A stretch of DNA of 64,000 nt from Marinomonas hwangdonensis. GTDB lineage: Bacteria > Pseudomonadota > Gammaproteobacteria > Pseudomonadales > Marinomonadaceae. Position numbers and translations under genes: made by a program. Positions within the stretch are counted from its first letter, which is position 1; each line of letters starts with the position of its first letter. The stretch lies in the NCBI RefSeq assembly GCF_003721245.1, contig NZ_RIZG01000008.1, forward strand, positions 62,001-126,000, given 5' to 3'. A model generated the notes under the pieces. The model was not told where the DNA came from. It saw only the letters and a list, made by a program, of their open reading frames with translations, and searched no databases. Positions 18,831-28,648 of the stretch are shown here, in pieces.

Positions 18831-21461
18831 GTGAGTGATCGTCAAGCGTCATTGCGTGAAAATGTCAGGTTGCTAGGGGATTGTCTCGGCGAAAGCATGA
18901 GCAATCATTTGGGTGAAGGTTTTTTAGAAAAAGTCGAAAATATCCGCTTACTCTCTAAAGATGGACGCCAATCAGGTGACTCAGCGGCCCTTATTCAAGC
19001 GCTGGAAGCCTTGGAAGATAAAGAAATTGTGCCTGTTGCCAGGGCATTTAATCAGTTCCTGAATTTGTCTAATATTGCTGAGCAATATCATAGAGTACAC
19101 CGCCGCCGTACTAATGAAAGTTTGGGGGTTTATCACAATCCTGTTGGTGACTTACTGACACGCCTTTCCAAGCAAAATTTCACAGCAGAGCAGATGATTG
19201 CCTCATTGCAATCTCAATCCATTGAGCTTGTACTGACAGCCCATCCCACGGAAGTGGTTCGCCGTTCATTAATCCGTAAATACGACAATATTTCGAGTGA
19301 GTTAGAGGCATTAGACAAAGACAATATTTTGCCCCTCGAAGAAACCAAACACATTCGACGTTTAAAAGAAATCATCACGCAAGCTTGGCATACGGATGAA
19401 ATTCGTGAAGAAAGACCCACTCCTGTGGATGAAGCCAAGTGGGGTTTTGCCGTAATTGAGCAGTCCCTATGGCAAGCTGTGCCACGTTTTTTCCGTCAGT
19501 TGGATGAGCAATTTAGTGAGTTTTCAGCACAAGATCGTTTGCCGTTAGATTTGGCGCCAATTCGCTTTGCCACCTGGATGGGGGGAGATAGAGACGGTAA
19601 CCCGAATGTGACTCATAAGGTGACGAAAGAAGTAACCTTGTTGGCCCGTTGGATGGCAGCCGATTTGTACATTAAAGACTTAAACGTACTACGCTCAGAG
19701 TTTTCTATGACGCAATGCAATGCAGCGTTGCGTGAGCGTGTCGGTGACAGTGCTCAGCCGTATCGAGAGGTATTACGCCACCTAGAAAACAAGATGCAGG
19801 CGACCAAGAATTGGGCAAAAGCCTGCCTTGATGGCAAGCCGACAGCAGATCAAGACATCTTTCTTGATATTCAAGAATTAACCGACGATTTAATTTTGTG
19901 TTATCAGTCCTTACTAGATTGTGGCATGAAGGTGATTGCGAACGGGTCTTTGCTGGACTTGATTCGTTGTGCGGCGACTTTTGGTGCCACCTTGGTGCGT
20001 TTGGATGTTCGTCAAGACGCCTCGCGTCATATAGATGCCTTGTCTGCTATCACACGCTTTTACGGTTTGGGCGATTACGCGGAATGGGATGAGGCTTCAC
20101 GACAGGCATTTTTGTTGACAGAGTTAAACTCTAAGCGACCCCTTTTACCCATGGAGTGGACGCCAACCGCAGAAGTAAGAGAGGTGCTCGATACCTTTAG
20201 CATGATTGCCAAAGGCCAGCAAAATTCGTTTGGTTCTTATGTCATCTCCATGGCCAGCGCACCGTCTGACGTGTTGGCGGTTGCCCTGATGTTAAAAGAG
20301 TCAGGTGTGAGCTTTCCGATGCGAATCGTGCCGTTATTTGAAACCCTTGCGGATCTAGATAATGCTGAGCCAATCGTTGAGCAGCTGTTTTCCATTCCTT
20401 GGTATAAGGCCTATATCAATGGCCGCCAAGAAGTCATGATAGGTTATTCGGATTCAGCCAAGGATGCGGGGCAAATTGCTGCAACTTGGGGACAGTATCG
20501 TGCGCAGGAGGCTTTAACTCGCCTGTGTAAAAAGCACGGTATTCATTTAACGCTGTTTCATGGTCGTGGCGGCACCGTAGGTCGTGGCGGCGGTCCAGCT
20601 CATGTGGCGATCCTTTCACAGCCTCCTGGCTCTGTGAATGGCGCAATCCGTGTTACTGAGCAGGGCGAAATGATTCGCTTTAAGTTTGGTATTCCTGATA
20701 TCGCAGTACGTTCTTTGGAGCTTTATTGCTCTGCCGTGATGGAAGCGTCATTGATTCCCGCGGAGCCACCAAAAGAAGAGTGGCGTGCCATTATGGATGA
20801 AATGGCTGAAGTAGGGATGAACCAATACCGATCCATCATTCGTGGACATGAAGATTTTGTTCCTTATTTTAGGGCGACTACACCGGAACAAGAGTTAGCC
20901 AAATTGCCGCTAGGGTCTCGTCCTGCACGTCGTCGTTCCGATGGTGGTGTGGAGAGTTTACGAGCAATACCTTGGATTTTTGCTTGGATGCAGATACGCC
21001 TTATGTTGCCTGCTTGGTTGGGTGCCGAGAGTGCTTTACAGCAAGGTGTGGAGTCGGGGAATCTAGAAAAATTGAGGGAAATGCATAAAAAATGGCCCTT
21101 TTTTGGTGCTTATTTAGACATGCTTGACATGGTGTTGGCTAAAGCAGAACCTGAAATCGCGGAATACTACGAAAAACGCTTGGTTAGCGAAGAGTTGCAA
21201 GGGTTAGGTCGTTTGTTGCGAGGTAAGCTTAAGCAGGTAAGTGAGTTGGTAAAAATGCTCAAGAAGCAAGAAAGACTGATTGAAGATAATAAAACCATTC
21301 GCCAGTCTATTGATGTAAGAAATCCCTACATAGACCCATTGCATTATCTTCAAGCGGAGCTTTTGTATCGCAGTCGCAAAGACGAAGACAACGCAGAAGT
21401 GAACAAAGCCTTGATGATTACCATGGCTGGCATTGCCAGTGGTATGCAAAATACGGGCTAA
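18831..21461 (+). CDS. ppc: Phosphoenolpyruvate carboxylase
   Basis: Carboxylates PEP with bicarbonate to oxaloacetate, refilling the TCA cycle. The 876-residue protein carries the active-site motifs 'LTAHPTEVVRR' (catalytic His), 'MGGDRDGNPNVT', 'GYSDSAKDAG', 'FHGRGGTVGRGGGP', and the C-terminal 'MQNTG' that forms part of the allosteric aspartate site in the family. The GTG start at 18831 is preceded by a very strong AGGAGGGTG. No terminator is evident in the 225 bp before adk. Confidence 0.97.
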   Translation: MSDRQASLRENVRLLGDCLGESMSNHLGEGFLEKVENIRLLSKDGRQSGDSAALIQALEALEDKEIVPVARAFNQFLNLSNIAEQYHRVHRRRTNESLGVYHNPVGDLLTRLSKQNFTAEQMIASLQSQSIELVLTAHPTEVVRRSLIRKYDNISSELEALDKDNILPLEETKHIRRLKEIITQAWHTDEIREERPTPVDEAKWGFAVIEQSLWQAVPRFFRQLDEQFSEFSAQDRLPLDLAPIRFATWMGGDRDGNPNVTHKVTKEVTLLARWMAADLYIKDLNVLRSEFSMTQCNAALRERVGDSAQPYREVLRHLENKMQATKNWAKACLDGKPTADQDIFLDIQELTDDLILCYQSLLDCGMKVIANGSLLDLIRCAATFGATLVRLDVRQDASRHIDALSAITRFYGLGDYAEWDEASRQAFLLTELNSKRPLLPMEWTPTAEVREVLDTFSMIAKGQQNSFGSYVISMASAPSDVLAVALMLKESGVSFPMRIVPLFETLADLDNAEPIVEQLFSIPWYKAYINGRQEVMIGYSDSAKDAGQIAATWGQYRAQEALTRLCKKHGIHLTLFHGRGGTVGRGGGPAHVAILSQPPGSVNGAIRVTEQGEMIRFKFGIPDIAVRSLELYCSAVMEASLIPAEPPKEEWRAIMDEMAEVGMNQYRSIIRGHEDFVPYFRATTPEQELAKLPLGSRPARRRSDGGVESLRAIPWIFAWMQIRLMLPAWLGAESALQQGVESGNLEKLREMHKKWPFFGAYLDMLDMVLAKAEPEIAEYYEKRLVSEELQGLGRLLRGKLKQVSELVKMLKKQERLIEDNKTIRQSIDVRNPYIDPLHYLQAELLYRSRKDEDNAEVNKALMITMAGIASGMQNTG

Positions 21462-21665
21462 TTCGGTCATACGGTTAAGAAATGCTCAGTATGAGCAAGA
21501 AAACAGTAAAAAAAGACGGTGAAGTTTGCATATTCAAGCGCTGCTTGGGTATGCTTATCGGCCATTCAATTTTTTAGTATGCAGGTGGTTTGTTTTTCCG
21601 CATCGTTTTGCGATTTTTGCAACAGCGATGCAGTGTTGTGTCAAACCCTTTTGCAAATCATTTAA

Positions 21666-22343
<678 letters not shown>

Positions 22344-22350
22344 TGATTCA

Positions 22351-23058
22351 ATGGCAACCATCTTAGCTTTAGATACTTCAACGCAAGCCTGTTCCGTTGC
22401 GTTGAACATTGATGGCGTTGTGTTAGAAGATTTTCGCATGGCGCCGCGACTACATAATGATCTAATTTTGCCTATGGTAGATCAGATTCTTCATCAAGCT
22501 GGTTTAACGTTATCTAATTTAGACGCCATCGCGTTTGGGCGTGGGCCGGGTTCTTTTACTGGCCTTCGCATAAGCGCAGGTGTTGTACAGGGGTTGGCTT
22601 TTGGGTCTGATTTACCTGTAATACCTGTTTCTACTTTGGCGGCCTTATCGTTAGAAGGGTTTCAAAAAACTGGTCAATCTGACTGGTTGGCGGCACTAGA
22701 CGCACGAATGGGAGAAATCTATTTGGGCGGTTATCGAATCAGTAAGGTTGATGGTCAATACGACGTTACCTTACTGATCGATGAGTGCGTTGCTAAGCCT
22801 GCGGCGTTGTCTAGCTTTTCGTCTCAGTTTAATGGTGTTGGCTCTGGTTGGTGTTATGCCGATATTTTAAGCGCTCTCTTGCCAGACTCTCCTGCTCATG
22901 TTTTGACTGACTTGTCACCACGTGCTGCTTGCATTGCTGAGTTAGCCCTGTTGCATTACCAGAAAGGTGAAGTGGTGTCCTCTTATGACGCTATTCCAAC
23001 CTACCTAAGAGATGAAATCACTTGGGAAAAACAAGCGCCTCGAATAGGAAAACGTTAA
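22351..23058 (+). CDS. tsaB: tRNA threonylcarbamoyladenosine biosynthesis protein TsaB
   Basis: Partner of TsaD and TsaE in making t6A37 in ANN-decoding tRNAs. The 235-residue protein shows the ASKHA-fold start 'ATILALDTSTQACSVAL' and the conserved 'GRGPGSFTGLRI' segment near residue 65. TsaB lacks the metal site of TsaD, consistent with a scaffold role. It lies 7 bp after adk and 3 bp before uppP, so the three genes form one transcript. Confidence 0.93.
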   Translation: MATILALDTSTQACSVALNIDGVVLEDFRMAPRLHNDLILPMVDQILHQAGLTLSNLDAIAFGRGPGSFTGLRISAGVVQGLAFGSDLPVIPVSTLAALSLEGFQKTGQSDWLAALDARMGEIYLGGYRISKVDGQYDVTLLIDECVAKPAALSSFSSQFNGVGSGWCYADILSALLPDSPAHVLTDLSPRAACIAELALLHYQKGEVVSSYDAIPTYLRDEITWEKQAPRIGKR

Positions 23059-23061
23059 CGG

Positions 23062-23862
23062 ATGTTGTGGTATCAAATTGTCTTCTTGGCGGTCATTCAG
23101 GGATTGACTGAGTTTCTACCTATTTCAAGCTCTGCTCATTTAATTCTTCCCGCTCAGCTGCTTGATTGGCAAGATCAGGGATTGGCGTTTGATGTTGCCG
23201 TGCATGTCGGTACGTTAACCGCGATTGTGGGTTACTTCAGAAAAGACATAGCTCAAATCATCGTTGCTTGGTGTGTTTCCATTAAAGATCGACGCTCAAC
23301 ACCAGACAGCCGCCTAGCTTGGTGGATAGTGATTGCTACGATTCCGGCTTGTGTTGCAGGTTTGTTGCTGGGTGGCTTCATTGAAACGCATTTGCGCTCG
23401 TTAGAGGTGATTGCTTACACCACCATAGGATTTGGTGTCTTGCTGTGGTTGTCGGATTTATATGGGAAAACCACAAAAACGGAGCAGGACTTTGGTTGGA
23501 AGAGTGTGCTGTGTATCGGTTTTGCTCAGGCGCTCGCTTTGATACCTGGAACGTCTCGCTCTGGTATTACCATGACGGCCGCTCGGTTTCTTGGTTTTAC
23601 CCGTGAAAGCGCGGCGCGATTTTCTTTTCTTTTATCTATTCCCTTAATTCTCGCAGCTGGGGGATTGAAGACGGTAGAGTTAGTATCATCCAATGTATTG
23701 GTTGATTGGACGAGCATAGTCATGGGTGTGGTACTGTCGGCTATCAGTGCTTATCTTTGTATTTATTTGTTTCTGAAATGGCTCAATAAAATCGGTTTCT
23801 TCCCATTTTTTGTTTACCGATTAATGTTAGGTGGCGTACTTTTGCTGATCGTTTATCTTTAG
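23062..23862 (+). CDS. uppP: Undecaprenyl-diphosphatase (BacA family)
   Basis: Polytopic inner-membrane enzyme that dephosphorylates undecaprenyl pyrophosphate to recycle the lipid carrier for peptidoglycan and other envelope polymers; it also gives bacitracin tolerance. The 266-residue, mostly hydrophobic protein has the two signature motifs, 'GLTEFLPISSSAHL' near residue 14 and 'PGTSRSGITMTAARFLG' near residue 161. It is 3 bp after tsaB. Function pairs with uppS at 38.6 kb. Confidence 0.95.
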   Translation: MLWYQIVFLAVIQGLTEFLPISSSAHLILPAQLLDWQDQGLAFDVAVHVGTLTAIVGYFRKDIAQIIVAWCVSIKDRRSTPDSRLAWWIVIATIPACVAGLLLGGFIETHLRSLEVIAYTTIGFGVLLWLSDLYGKTTKTEQDFGWKSVLCIGFAQALALIPGTSRSGITMTAARFLGFTRESAARFSFLLSIPLILAAGGLKTVELVSSNVLVDWTSIVMGVVLSAISAYLCIYLFLKWLNKIGFFPFFVYRLMLGGVLLLIVYL

Positions 23863-23933
23863 TTTTTCCTAAAAAACGGGAACAACGGATGCGAAGCAGG
23901 CTAATTATATTGGTTAGTTAGGAGAAGATTTTT

Positions 23934-24719
23934 TTGCTCGATCTTATTGCGGTAGCCACGGCGGATAAAAGTTTAGAGTTGGCGTCTCGGCGGCTAGCCG
24001 ACTCGTTAGATTTGTCTTTTACCTTCCTAACTTCCCCTATTAAACGGGTTTCAAACTACGACTACCTCATAGTAAACAGTTTAGATGGACTCGCCATTGC
24101 GAAAACGGGAAAAGGCGCCCCGAATCCAGTCTACGTTGACTTTACTTCGGGGGCTGTTGATCATCGAAGACGGTTTGGCGGCGGTAAAGGGCAGGATATT
24201 GCAAAAGCCGTCGGTTTAAACAAACGTGCAAGTCTGTCCGTATTGGATGCTACCGCAGGGTTAGGCAGGGATGCCTTTGTTCTAGCGTGTTTAGGTTGTT
24301 CAGTATCCCTTTGTGAGCGTGTTGGCTTTGTTAGGGCGATGTTAAAAGATGGTTTGTATCGTGCTTCTTTGCACCATGAGGTCGCTGAGATTGTTGCGAA
24401 TATGTCGTTACTTGATACTGATATCACAGGAATCGAAGACAAGAGTGTGTTTGATGTGGTGTATTTAGACCCTATGTACCCACACACCGACAAATCGTCT
24501 GCGGCGGCGAAAAAAGAAATGGCGTTTTTTAGGGATTTAATTGGTAAGGATTCGGACGCTGACACGCTTTTGCCTGCAGCTATGGCGCTAGCAAAGTATA
24601 GGGTCGTCGTAAAACGTCCAAAAGGAGCAGAATACCTAAACGCTACCCCTCCGACATACCAATTAGAAGGTAAATCCGGGCGTTTTGATATTTATGTGGT
24701 TAAATCGCTGGATGTTTAA
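23934..24719 (+). CDS. rsmJ: 16S rRNA (guanine-1516-N2)-methyltransferase RsmJ
   Basis: SAM-dependent methylation of G1516 in 16S rRNA. The 261-residue protein has the SAM-binding motif '[19 protein letters not shown]' (about residues 103-121) and the catalytic-type '[10 protein letters not shown]' near 180; length and motifs match the RsmJ/YhiQ family. The start is TTG at 23934 with TAGGAGA 9 nt upstream. It is convergent with slyX. Confidence 0.92.
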   Translation: MLDLIAVATADKSLELASRRLADSLDLSFTFLTSPIKRVSNYDYLIVNSLDGLAIAKTGKGAPNPVYVDFTSGAVDHRRRFGGGKGQDIAKAVGLNKRASLSVLDATAGLGRDAFVLACLGCSVSLCERVGFVRAMLKDGLYRASLHHEVAEIVANMSLLDTDITGIEDKSVFDVVYLDPMYPHTDKSSAAAKKEMAFFRDLIGKDSDADTLLPAAMALAKYRVVVKRPKGAEYLNATPPTYQLEGKSGRFDIYVVKSLDV

Positions 24720-24740
24720 CGCGTTTTTAGTTCTACGACA

Positions 24741-24953
24741 TTAATAATGGGGTGGTCTTTCTCCATCGTGATTGGGTTGCTGCTGTCGATGAGATTCTAG
24801 TTGTTTTCCTAAGAGAATGAGTTTTTCTTTCATCAATAGCATATCTTTTTGTTGATTTATGAGGACTTGGTTTAAGCTATCAATGGTGTCTTCTTGAAAC
24901 TGTAACTTAAATTCTAATTCGTCAATGCGTTGGTTGATTTGTGAGGTGTTCAT
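24741..24953 (-). CDS. slyX: SlyX family protein
   Basis: Small coiled-coil protein of 70 residues with the family pattern: an acidic N-terminal helix 'NQRIDELEFKLQFQEDTIDSLN', a basic middle and a C-terminal 'PPHY'. The molecular role of SlyX is not established. It lies tail to tail with rsmJ, 21 bp apart, and its promoter must be within the 250-bp spacer shared with the divergent cold-shock-domain gene. Confidence 0.88.
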   Translation of the reverse strand: MNTSQINQRIDELEFKLQFQEDTIDSLNQVLINQQKDMLLMKEKLILLGKQLESHRQQQPNHDGERPPHY

Positions 24954-25061
24954 AGATACCTTCAGTGTGTTAACCTTAAAGTGCTAAGCTTATATTATAA
25001 TAGCCATTTAAAAAGCATGTTTGGTGCGCAATTTGCACCCTTGGAAAGGAAGTATCTTACT

Positions 25062-25154
25062 ATGATCTTTCTTTGCTTCACACGGCGATTTCAAAAAAGT
25101 TTAGTAAAGTTTTTGTGTACTTACTTTCGTGTCCACCTTGTGTTTATTGCCTAA
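25062..25154 (+). other. Possible 30-codon leader ORF ahead of the cold-shock-domain gene
   Basis: An ATG at 25062 opens 30 codons ending at TAA 25152-25154. A GAAAGGAAG sequence lies about 11 nt upstream. The product would be short, basic and aromatic-rich. Its stop codon falls in the loop of a perfect 9-bp hairpin (25140-25163). It could be a regulatory leader peptide or chance. Confidence 0.2.
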
Positions 25155-25163
25155 AATAAACAC
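25140..25163 (+). promoter_or_regulatory. Hairpin in the cold-shock-domain gene leader
   Basis: GTGTTTATT (25140-25148) pairs perfectly with AATAAACAC (25155-25163) around a 6-nt loop, ending 41 nt before the start codon at 25205. No U-tract follows, so it is not a terminator. It could be an RNA structure in the leader or a DNA operator. Confidence 0.4.
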
Positions 25164-25204
25164 GGTTTAATAACAATATTTAATTTGATAAGAGATATGT
25201 ATTT

Positions 25205-25693
25205 ATGAATGATCATCAGGATAATGTTTCACGCAATAAAGGGGCTTCTGTTGGTTCTGGGTTATTTTCGCTGCGCACACTTATAGTGAGTTTTATTATT
25301 GCTTTGGTTGCCCCATTGCTGATTGCTGGAGTGCTTCAACAGGATGTAGGGCAACATTACCTTGTCTATTTTGGCTTTATTCTTGTGGCTGTTTACTTAG
25401 GAGCCATGGTAAGTCAGAGTGTGCCTGCTACCCAATCCACATCACATGATGATGAAGACGATTCTGAAGACGATGAAGATGATGACCGCGAACAGGGTAC
25501 AGTAAAATGGTTTAACTCTTCCAAAGGCTTTGGCTTTCTAACCATGGAAAATGGCGACGATGTATTTGTTCATTATCGAGCCATTCGTGGCCGTGGTCGT
25601 CGCTTTTTGGTGGAAGGTCAGCTGGTTCGTTTTTATGTCACTGAAGGCGAAAAAGGCAAGCAAGCTGAGAATGTCTCTATCATTCGCGGTTAA
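25205..25693 (+). CDS. Membrane-anchored cold-shock-domain protein
   Basis: The 162-residue protein joins two predicted membrane helices (about residues 25-43 and 52-70, with a very short loop between) to a run of Asp/Glu (about 80-97) and a complete C-terminal cold-shock domain (98-160). The domain keeps both nucleic-acid-binding motifs, RNP1 'KGFGFL' (107-112) and RNP2 'VFVHY' (120-124). The helical hairpin places both ends in the cytoplasm, so the domain should bind single-stranded RNA or DNA at the inner membrane. Cold-shock proteins are normally soluble and about 70 residues long. It stands alone, 27 bp before tpx. The specific function is unknown. Confidence 0.85.
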   Translation: MNDHQDNVSRNKGASVGSGLFSLRTLIVSFIIALVAPLLIAGVLQQDVGQHYLVYFGFILVAVYLGAMVSQSVPATQSTSHDDEDDSEDDEDDDREQGTVKWFNSSKGFGFLTMENGDDVFVHYRAIRGRGRRFLVEGQLVRFYVTEGEKGKQAENVSIIRG

Positions 25694-25720
25694 TTATCCT
25701 ATTTTTATAAAGAGGTTTTT

Positions 25721-26218
25721 ATGGCAACGGTTACATTAAAAGGTACTCCTTTCGAAACAGCAGGCTCCTTGCCAGCAGTGGGTTCTGCAGCACCGGACTT
25801 TGAACTTGTTAAAACAGATTTATCCGTGACCAAGTTAGCAGATTACAAAGGGACAAAATTAGTACTGAACATTTTTCCTTCAATTGATACGCCAACTTGT
25901 GCTACATCGGTTCGTAAATTTAACGAGTCAGCGTCTTCATTAAAGGGTGTAAACGTGCTTTGTGTTTCAGCAGACTTACCTTTTGCAGCGGCACGTTTTT
26001 GTGGTGCAGAGGGGATTGATAGCGTTGATACGGGGTCAAGTTTCCGTTCTACTTTTGGTCAAGACTACGGCCTTGTTTTCACAACAGGTCCATTGGTTGG
26101 ACTACTGTCTCGTGCCGTTGTTGTGCTTAATGAGGATGGTCAAGTTGTTTACACAGAGCAGGTTGCTGAAACAGCAGATGAGCCAAATTATGATGCTGCC
26201 TTGGCTGCGTTGGCTTAA
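25721..26218 (+). CDS. tpx: Thiol peroxidase (2-Cys peroxiredoxin, Tpx)
   Basis: Thioredoxin-linked reduction of hydrogen peroxide and alkyl hydroperoxides. The 165-residue protein has the peroxidatic Cys60 in 'SIDTPTCATS' and the resolving Cys94 in 'ARFCGAEGI', the spacing typical of atypical 2-Cys Tpx enzymes. AAAGAGG precedes the ATG. It is followed by a strong bidirectional terminator shared with panD. Confidence 0.96.
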   Translation: MATVTLKGTPFETAGSLPAVGSAAPDFELVKTDLSVTKLADYKGTKLVLNIFPSIDTPTCATSVRKFNESASSLKGVNVLCVSADLPFAAARFCGAEGIDSVDTGSSFRSTFGQDYGLVFTTGPLVGLLSRAVVVLNEDGQVVYTEQVAETADEPNYDAALAALA

Positions 26219-26262
26219 AAATGACCTGATTGACTAAGGCAAGATGAATACTTTCTTAGCCT

Positions 26263-26304
26263 AAAAAAGCCCCTTCTCATATATATTTGAGAAGGGGCTT
26301 TTTT
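26263..26304. terminator. Bidirectional intrinsic terminator between tpx and panD
   Basis: Perfect 17-bp stem: AAAAAAGCCCCTTCTCA (26263-26279) with TGAGAAGGGGCTTTTTT (26288-26304), loop of 8 nt. The A-run and T-run make it functional on both strands for the convergent tpx and panD transcripts. Confidence 0.92.
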
Positions 26305-26335
26305 ATTTAAGCGGGTTACCACGACAAGTGGTTAG

Positions 26336-26716
26336 TCAGTCTTTTTGCACTGGGATAGTATTTGTTGTGCGTTCGACACTATTGTCTTTATTTAAATAGA
26401 CTAATTTAGGTTTGAACTGTTCGGCTTCTGCCTCGTTCATTTGTCCATAGGCGGCAATGATGACTCTATCGCCAACTTGTACCTTTCTGGCTGCCGCGCC
26501 GTTCATCGAAATAGTGCCAGAACCCGATTCCGCTAAGATAACGTAGGTATGAAAGCGTTCGCCATTATCTACGTTATAAATATCGATTTGTTCGAACTCT
26601 CTGAAACCTGCAAGCTCGACAAGATCTTTGTCGATTGCGCATGAGCCGTCATACCAAAGTTCTGCTTGGGTAACGCTGGCCATATGAAGTTTGCCTTTCA
26701 GCAGTGTGATTTGCAT
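26336..26716 (-). CDS. panD: Aspartate 1-decarboxylase proenzyme
   Basis: Makes beta-alanine from aspartate for pantothenate and CoA. The 126-residue proenzyme self-cleaves between Gly24 and Ser25 ('YDGSCAID') to create the pyruvoyl cofactor; Lys9 and His11 of the 'KGKLH' motif and the conserved 'SMNGAAA' loop are present. It is a single gene here; panB and panC are not adjacent. It lies 51 bp downstream of an uncharacterised minus-strand gene and may share its transcript. Confidence 0.96.
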   Translation of the reverse strand: MQITLLKGKLHMASVTQAELWYDGSCAIDKDLVELAGFREFEQIDIYNVDNGERFHTYVILAESGSGTISMNGAAARKVQVGDRVIIAAYGQMNEAEAEQFKPKLVYLNKDNSVERTTNTIPVQKD

Positions 26717-26767
26717 ATATATTCTCTTAAATTAAATAAAGCGTGTGCCTGTTAGCTTTTAAAGGTA

Positions 26768-27142
26768 CTAGTTCCAGATAAATGGACCTTCTTCATGATC
26801 GTTAATACGCCACCATAGATCAGGATCTTCTTCGGTACTCTCGTCCCAGCTTTGAGCATTACAGCGTACTTCGCACTGCAGGAATTGAAATGCCTCTTGT
26901 GCACAAGCACAATCATTTTCCCAAGGGGTCTGATCAGAGTCAAACCAAACAGACGTAAAACGTTTGCCTGCGGCTTGCTCTAGAATGGTTATTTCAAATT
27001 CATGTGTACCTGTGCTGGCGGTCACTTTCGTGCAAAGGCTCGATGGCTGATGTTGTTTGATGACTGTAAATACGCTACTTATCCAACGAACAATGGTCGT
27101 TGTTGGACAGGACAAAACATATATTTCGATGTCAGGTTGCAT
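26768..27142 (-). CDS. Uncharacterised cysteine-rich small protein
   Basis: I do not recognise this 124-residue protein. It is probably real: AAAGGATT lies before the ATG, the gene follows the 88-residue gene by 3 nt, and the sequence is protein-like. Its second half is acidic and Trp-rich ('DPDLWWRINDHEEGPFIW') and has a cysteine array C-x-C-x9-C-x3-C at residues 78, 80, 90 and 94, which could bind a metal. No signal peptide or membrane segment is seen, so it is probably cytoplasmic. Confidence 0.7.
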   Translation of the reverse strand: MQPDIEIYVLSCPTTTIVRWISSVFTVIKQHQPSSLCTKVTASTGTHEFEITILEQAAGKRFTSVWFDSDQTPWENDCACAQEAFQFLQCEVRCNAQSWDESTEEDPDLWWRINDHEEGPFIWN

Positions 27143-27145
27143 AGT

Positions 27146-27412
27146 TTAATCCTTTTTTTTCAACATATTATAAATTCTGAATACGCTCATAGACAGATAG
27201 CCTATGAACGTCCACAAAGCACCGCATCCCGCCAAAATAAGTCCGAACAGGGCCATGATTTCTTGGGCCAGTGACTCTTGCACAACTTGCTCGGCAACCA
27301 TCAATATGAGTACGCCAAAAACAAATAAAAGACCACCTTGGATGATTTTAATCAGCGCCAGTTTGGGGTTATTGCCAAGTTTCATGGCAAGTTTGTGAAT
27401 GGTACGTCTCAT
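27146..27412 (-). CDS. Small two-helix inner-membrane protein, unknown function
   Basis: An 88-residue protein with a basic N-terminus and two hydrophobic segments (about residues 19-41 and 50-76), ending in a lysine-rich tail. Both termini are basic, suggesting a hairpin with the ends in the cytoplasm. It sits 11 bp after dapE and 3 bp before the cysteine-rich gene on the same strand, so it is most likely cotranscribed with dapE. I cannot assign a family. Confidence 0.7.
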   Translation of the reverse strand: MRRTIHKLAMKLGNNPKLALIKIIQGGLLFVFGVLILMVAEQVVQESLAQEIMALFGLILAGCGALWTFIGYLSMSVFRIYNMLKKKD

Positions 27413-27423
27413 ATGGTCAGGGA

Positions 27424-28569
27424 TTATCTCTTGTCAACGAACAAATTGGTTAAAGTACGCGCATAAATCGCTGAAAGCTGATTTAAACTTTCAGCATCGA
27501 CACACTCATTGACTTGGTGGATAGTGGCATTAATGGGGCCTAGTTCAACCACTTGTGTGCCCATTTTGGCGATAAAACGACCATCGGATGTGCCACCAGA
27601 AGTAGATAGCTCAGGCGTTATGTTGACTGTGCTCTGAACCGCCTCAATCATGGCATCCACTAATTCCCCAGGGCGGGTTAAAAAGGGTAAACCGTTGTAA
27701 GTCCACTCAATATCGTAGCGTAGTTTGTGTTTGTCCAAAATCTCTAAGACGCGCACTTTAAGGGCGTCAAAATCCAGTTCAGATGAGAAGCGGAAATTAA
27801 ACTGCGCATTTAATTTTCCGGGCACCACATTGGTGGCGCCTGTACCAGAATGGATGTTGGAAACTTGAAAGCTAGTTGGCGGAAAAAAGTCATTACCGTC
27901 ATCCCAATGAGCATTAGCCATCTCGGCAAGGGCCGGTGCCGCCAAGTGAATAGGGTTTTCTGCTAGGTGTGGATAAGCGACATGGCCTTGTTTGCCGTAT
28001 ACGGTTAAATCGCCACTAAACGAGCCGCGACGGCCGTTTTTGATAATGTCACCTAATGTTTTGGTACTCGAAGGTTCACCAACAATGCACCAGTCAATGG
28101 TCTCATTTCGTGCCATTAGAGCGTCAACAACACGTGTCGTGCCATCTACAAATGGCCCTTCTTCATCACTGGTGATAAGAAAAGATATTTGACCAGGGTG
28201 ATCAGGATGCGCCGTTACAAAGGTTTCAACCGCCGTGATCATGGCGGCAAGGCTGCCTTTCATGTCTGCTGCGCCGCGTCCATAAAGCATGCCGTCAATG
28301 ATCTCAGGTGAAAAAGGTGGGACGTGCCACTCTTGTTCTGGTCCGGTTGGAACGACGTCAGTATGGCCAGCAAAACAAAGATTGGGTCCGGTTGTGCCAC
28401 GTTTTGCATAGAAATTTTTCACGTCGCCAAAAGGCATATACTCAATGTCAAAATCGAGTGCTTTTAATCGCTCTATCATAAGATCTTGGCATCCTGCGTC
28501 TTCTGGTGTGACGGACGGGCGTGAAATAAGATCCATTGCAAGTTTAAGTGTAGGTGACAAGTCAGACAT
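27424..28569 (-). CDS. dapE: Succinyl-diaminopimelate desuccinylase
   Basis: Di-zinc hydrolase of the succinylase branch of lysine/meso-diaminopimelate synthesis. The 381-residue protein (M20 family) has the metal ligand motif '[12 protein letters not shown]' near residue 66, '[14 protein letters not shown]' near 95, the catalytic Glu pair in '[11 protein letters not shown]', and a dimerisation domain. AAAGG lies before the ATG. dapD and dapC lie upstream on the same strand, interrupted only by a small plus-strand lipoprotein gene. Confidence 0.96.
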   Translation of the reverse strand: MSDLSPTLKLAMDLISRPSVTPEDAGCQDLMIERLKALDFDIEYMPFGDVKNFYAKRGTTGPNLCFAGHTDVVPTGPEQEWHVPPFSPEIIDGMLYGRGAADMKGSLAAMITAVETFVTAHPDHPGQISFLITSDEEGPFVDGTTRVVDALMARNETIDWCIVGEPSSTKTLGDIIKNGRRGSFSGDLTVYGKQGHVAYPHLAENPIHLAAPALAEMANAHWDDGNDFFPPTSFQVSNIHSGTGATNVVPGKLNAQFNFRFSSELDFDALKVRVLEILDKHKLRYDIEWTYNGLPFLTRPGELVDAMIEAVQSTVNITPELSTSGGTSDGRFIAKMGTQVVELGPINATIHQVNECVDAESLNQLSAIYARTLTNLFVDKR

Positions 28570-28648
28570 TCTTTACCTTTGAGTTGGTTTTCGCTACCTT
28601 AATAGGCATTCTGTTACTAAAACAGGAGATCCATATAAAGGTGGGGTT

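Noticed and set aside
24161..24565. 134-codon minus-strand frame
   Set aside because: It lies wholly inside rsmJ in antisense and has low-complexity composition.
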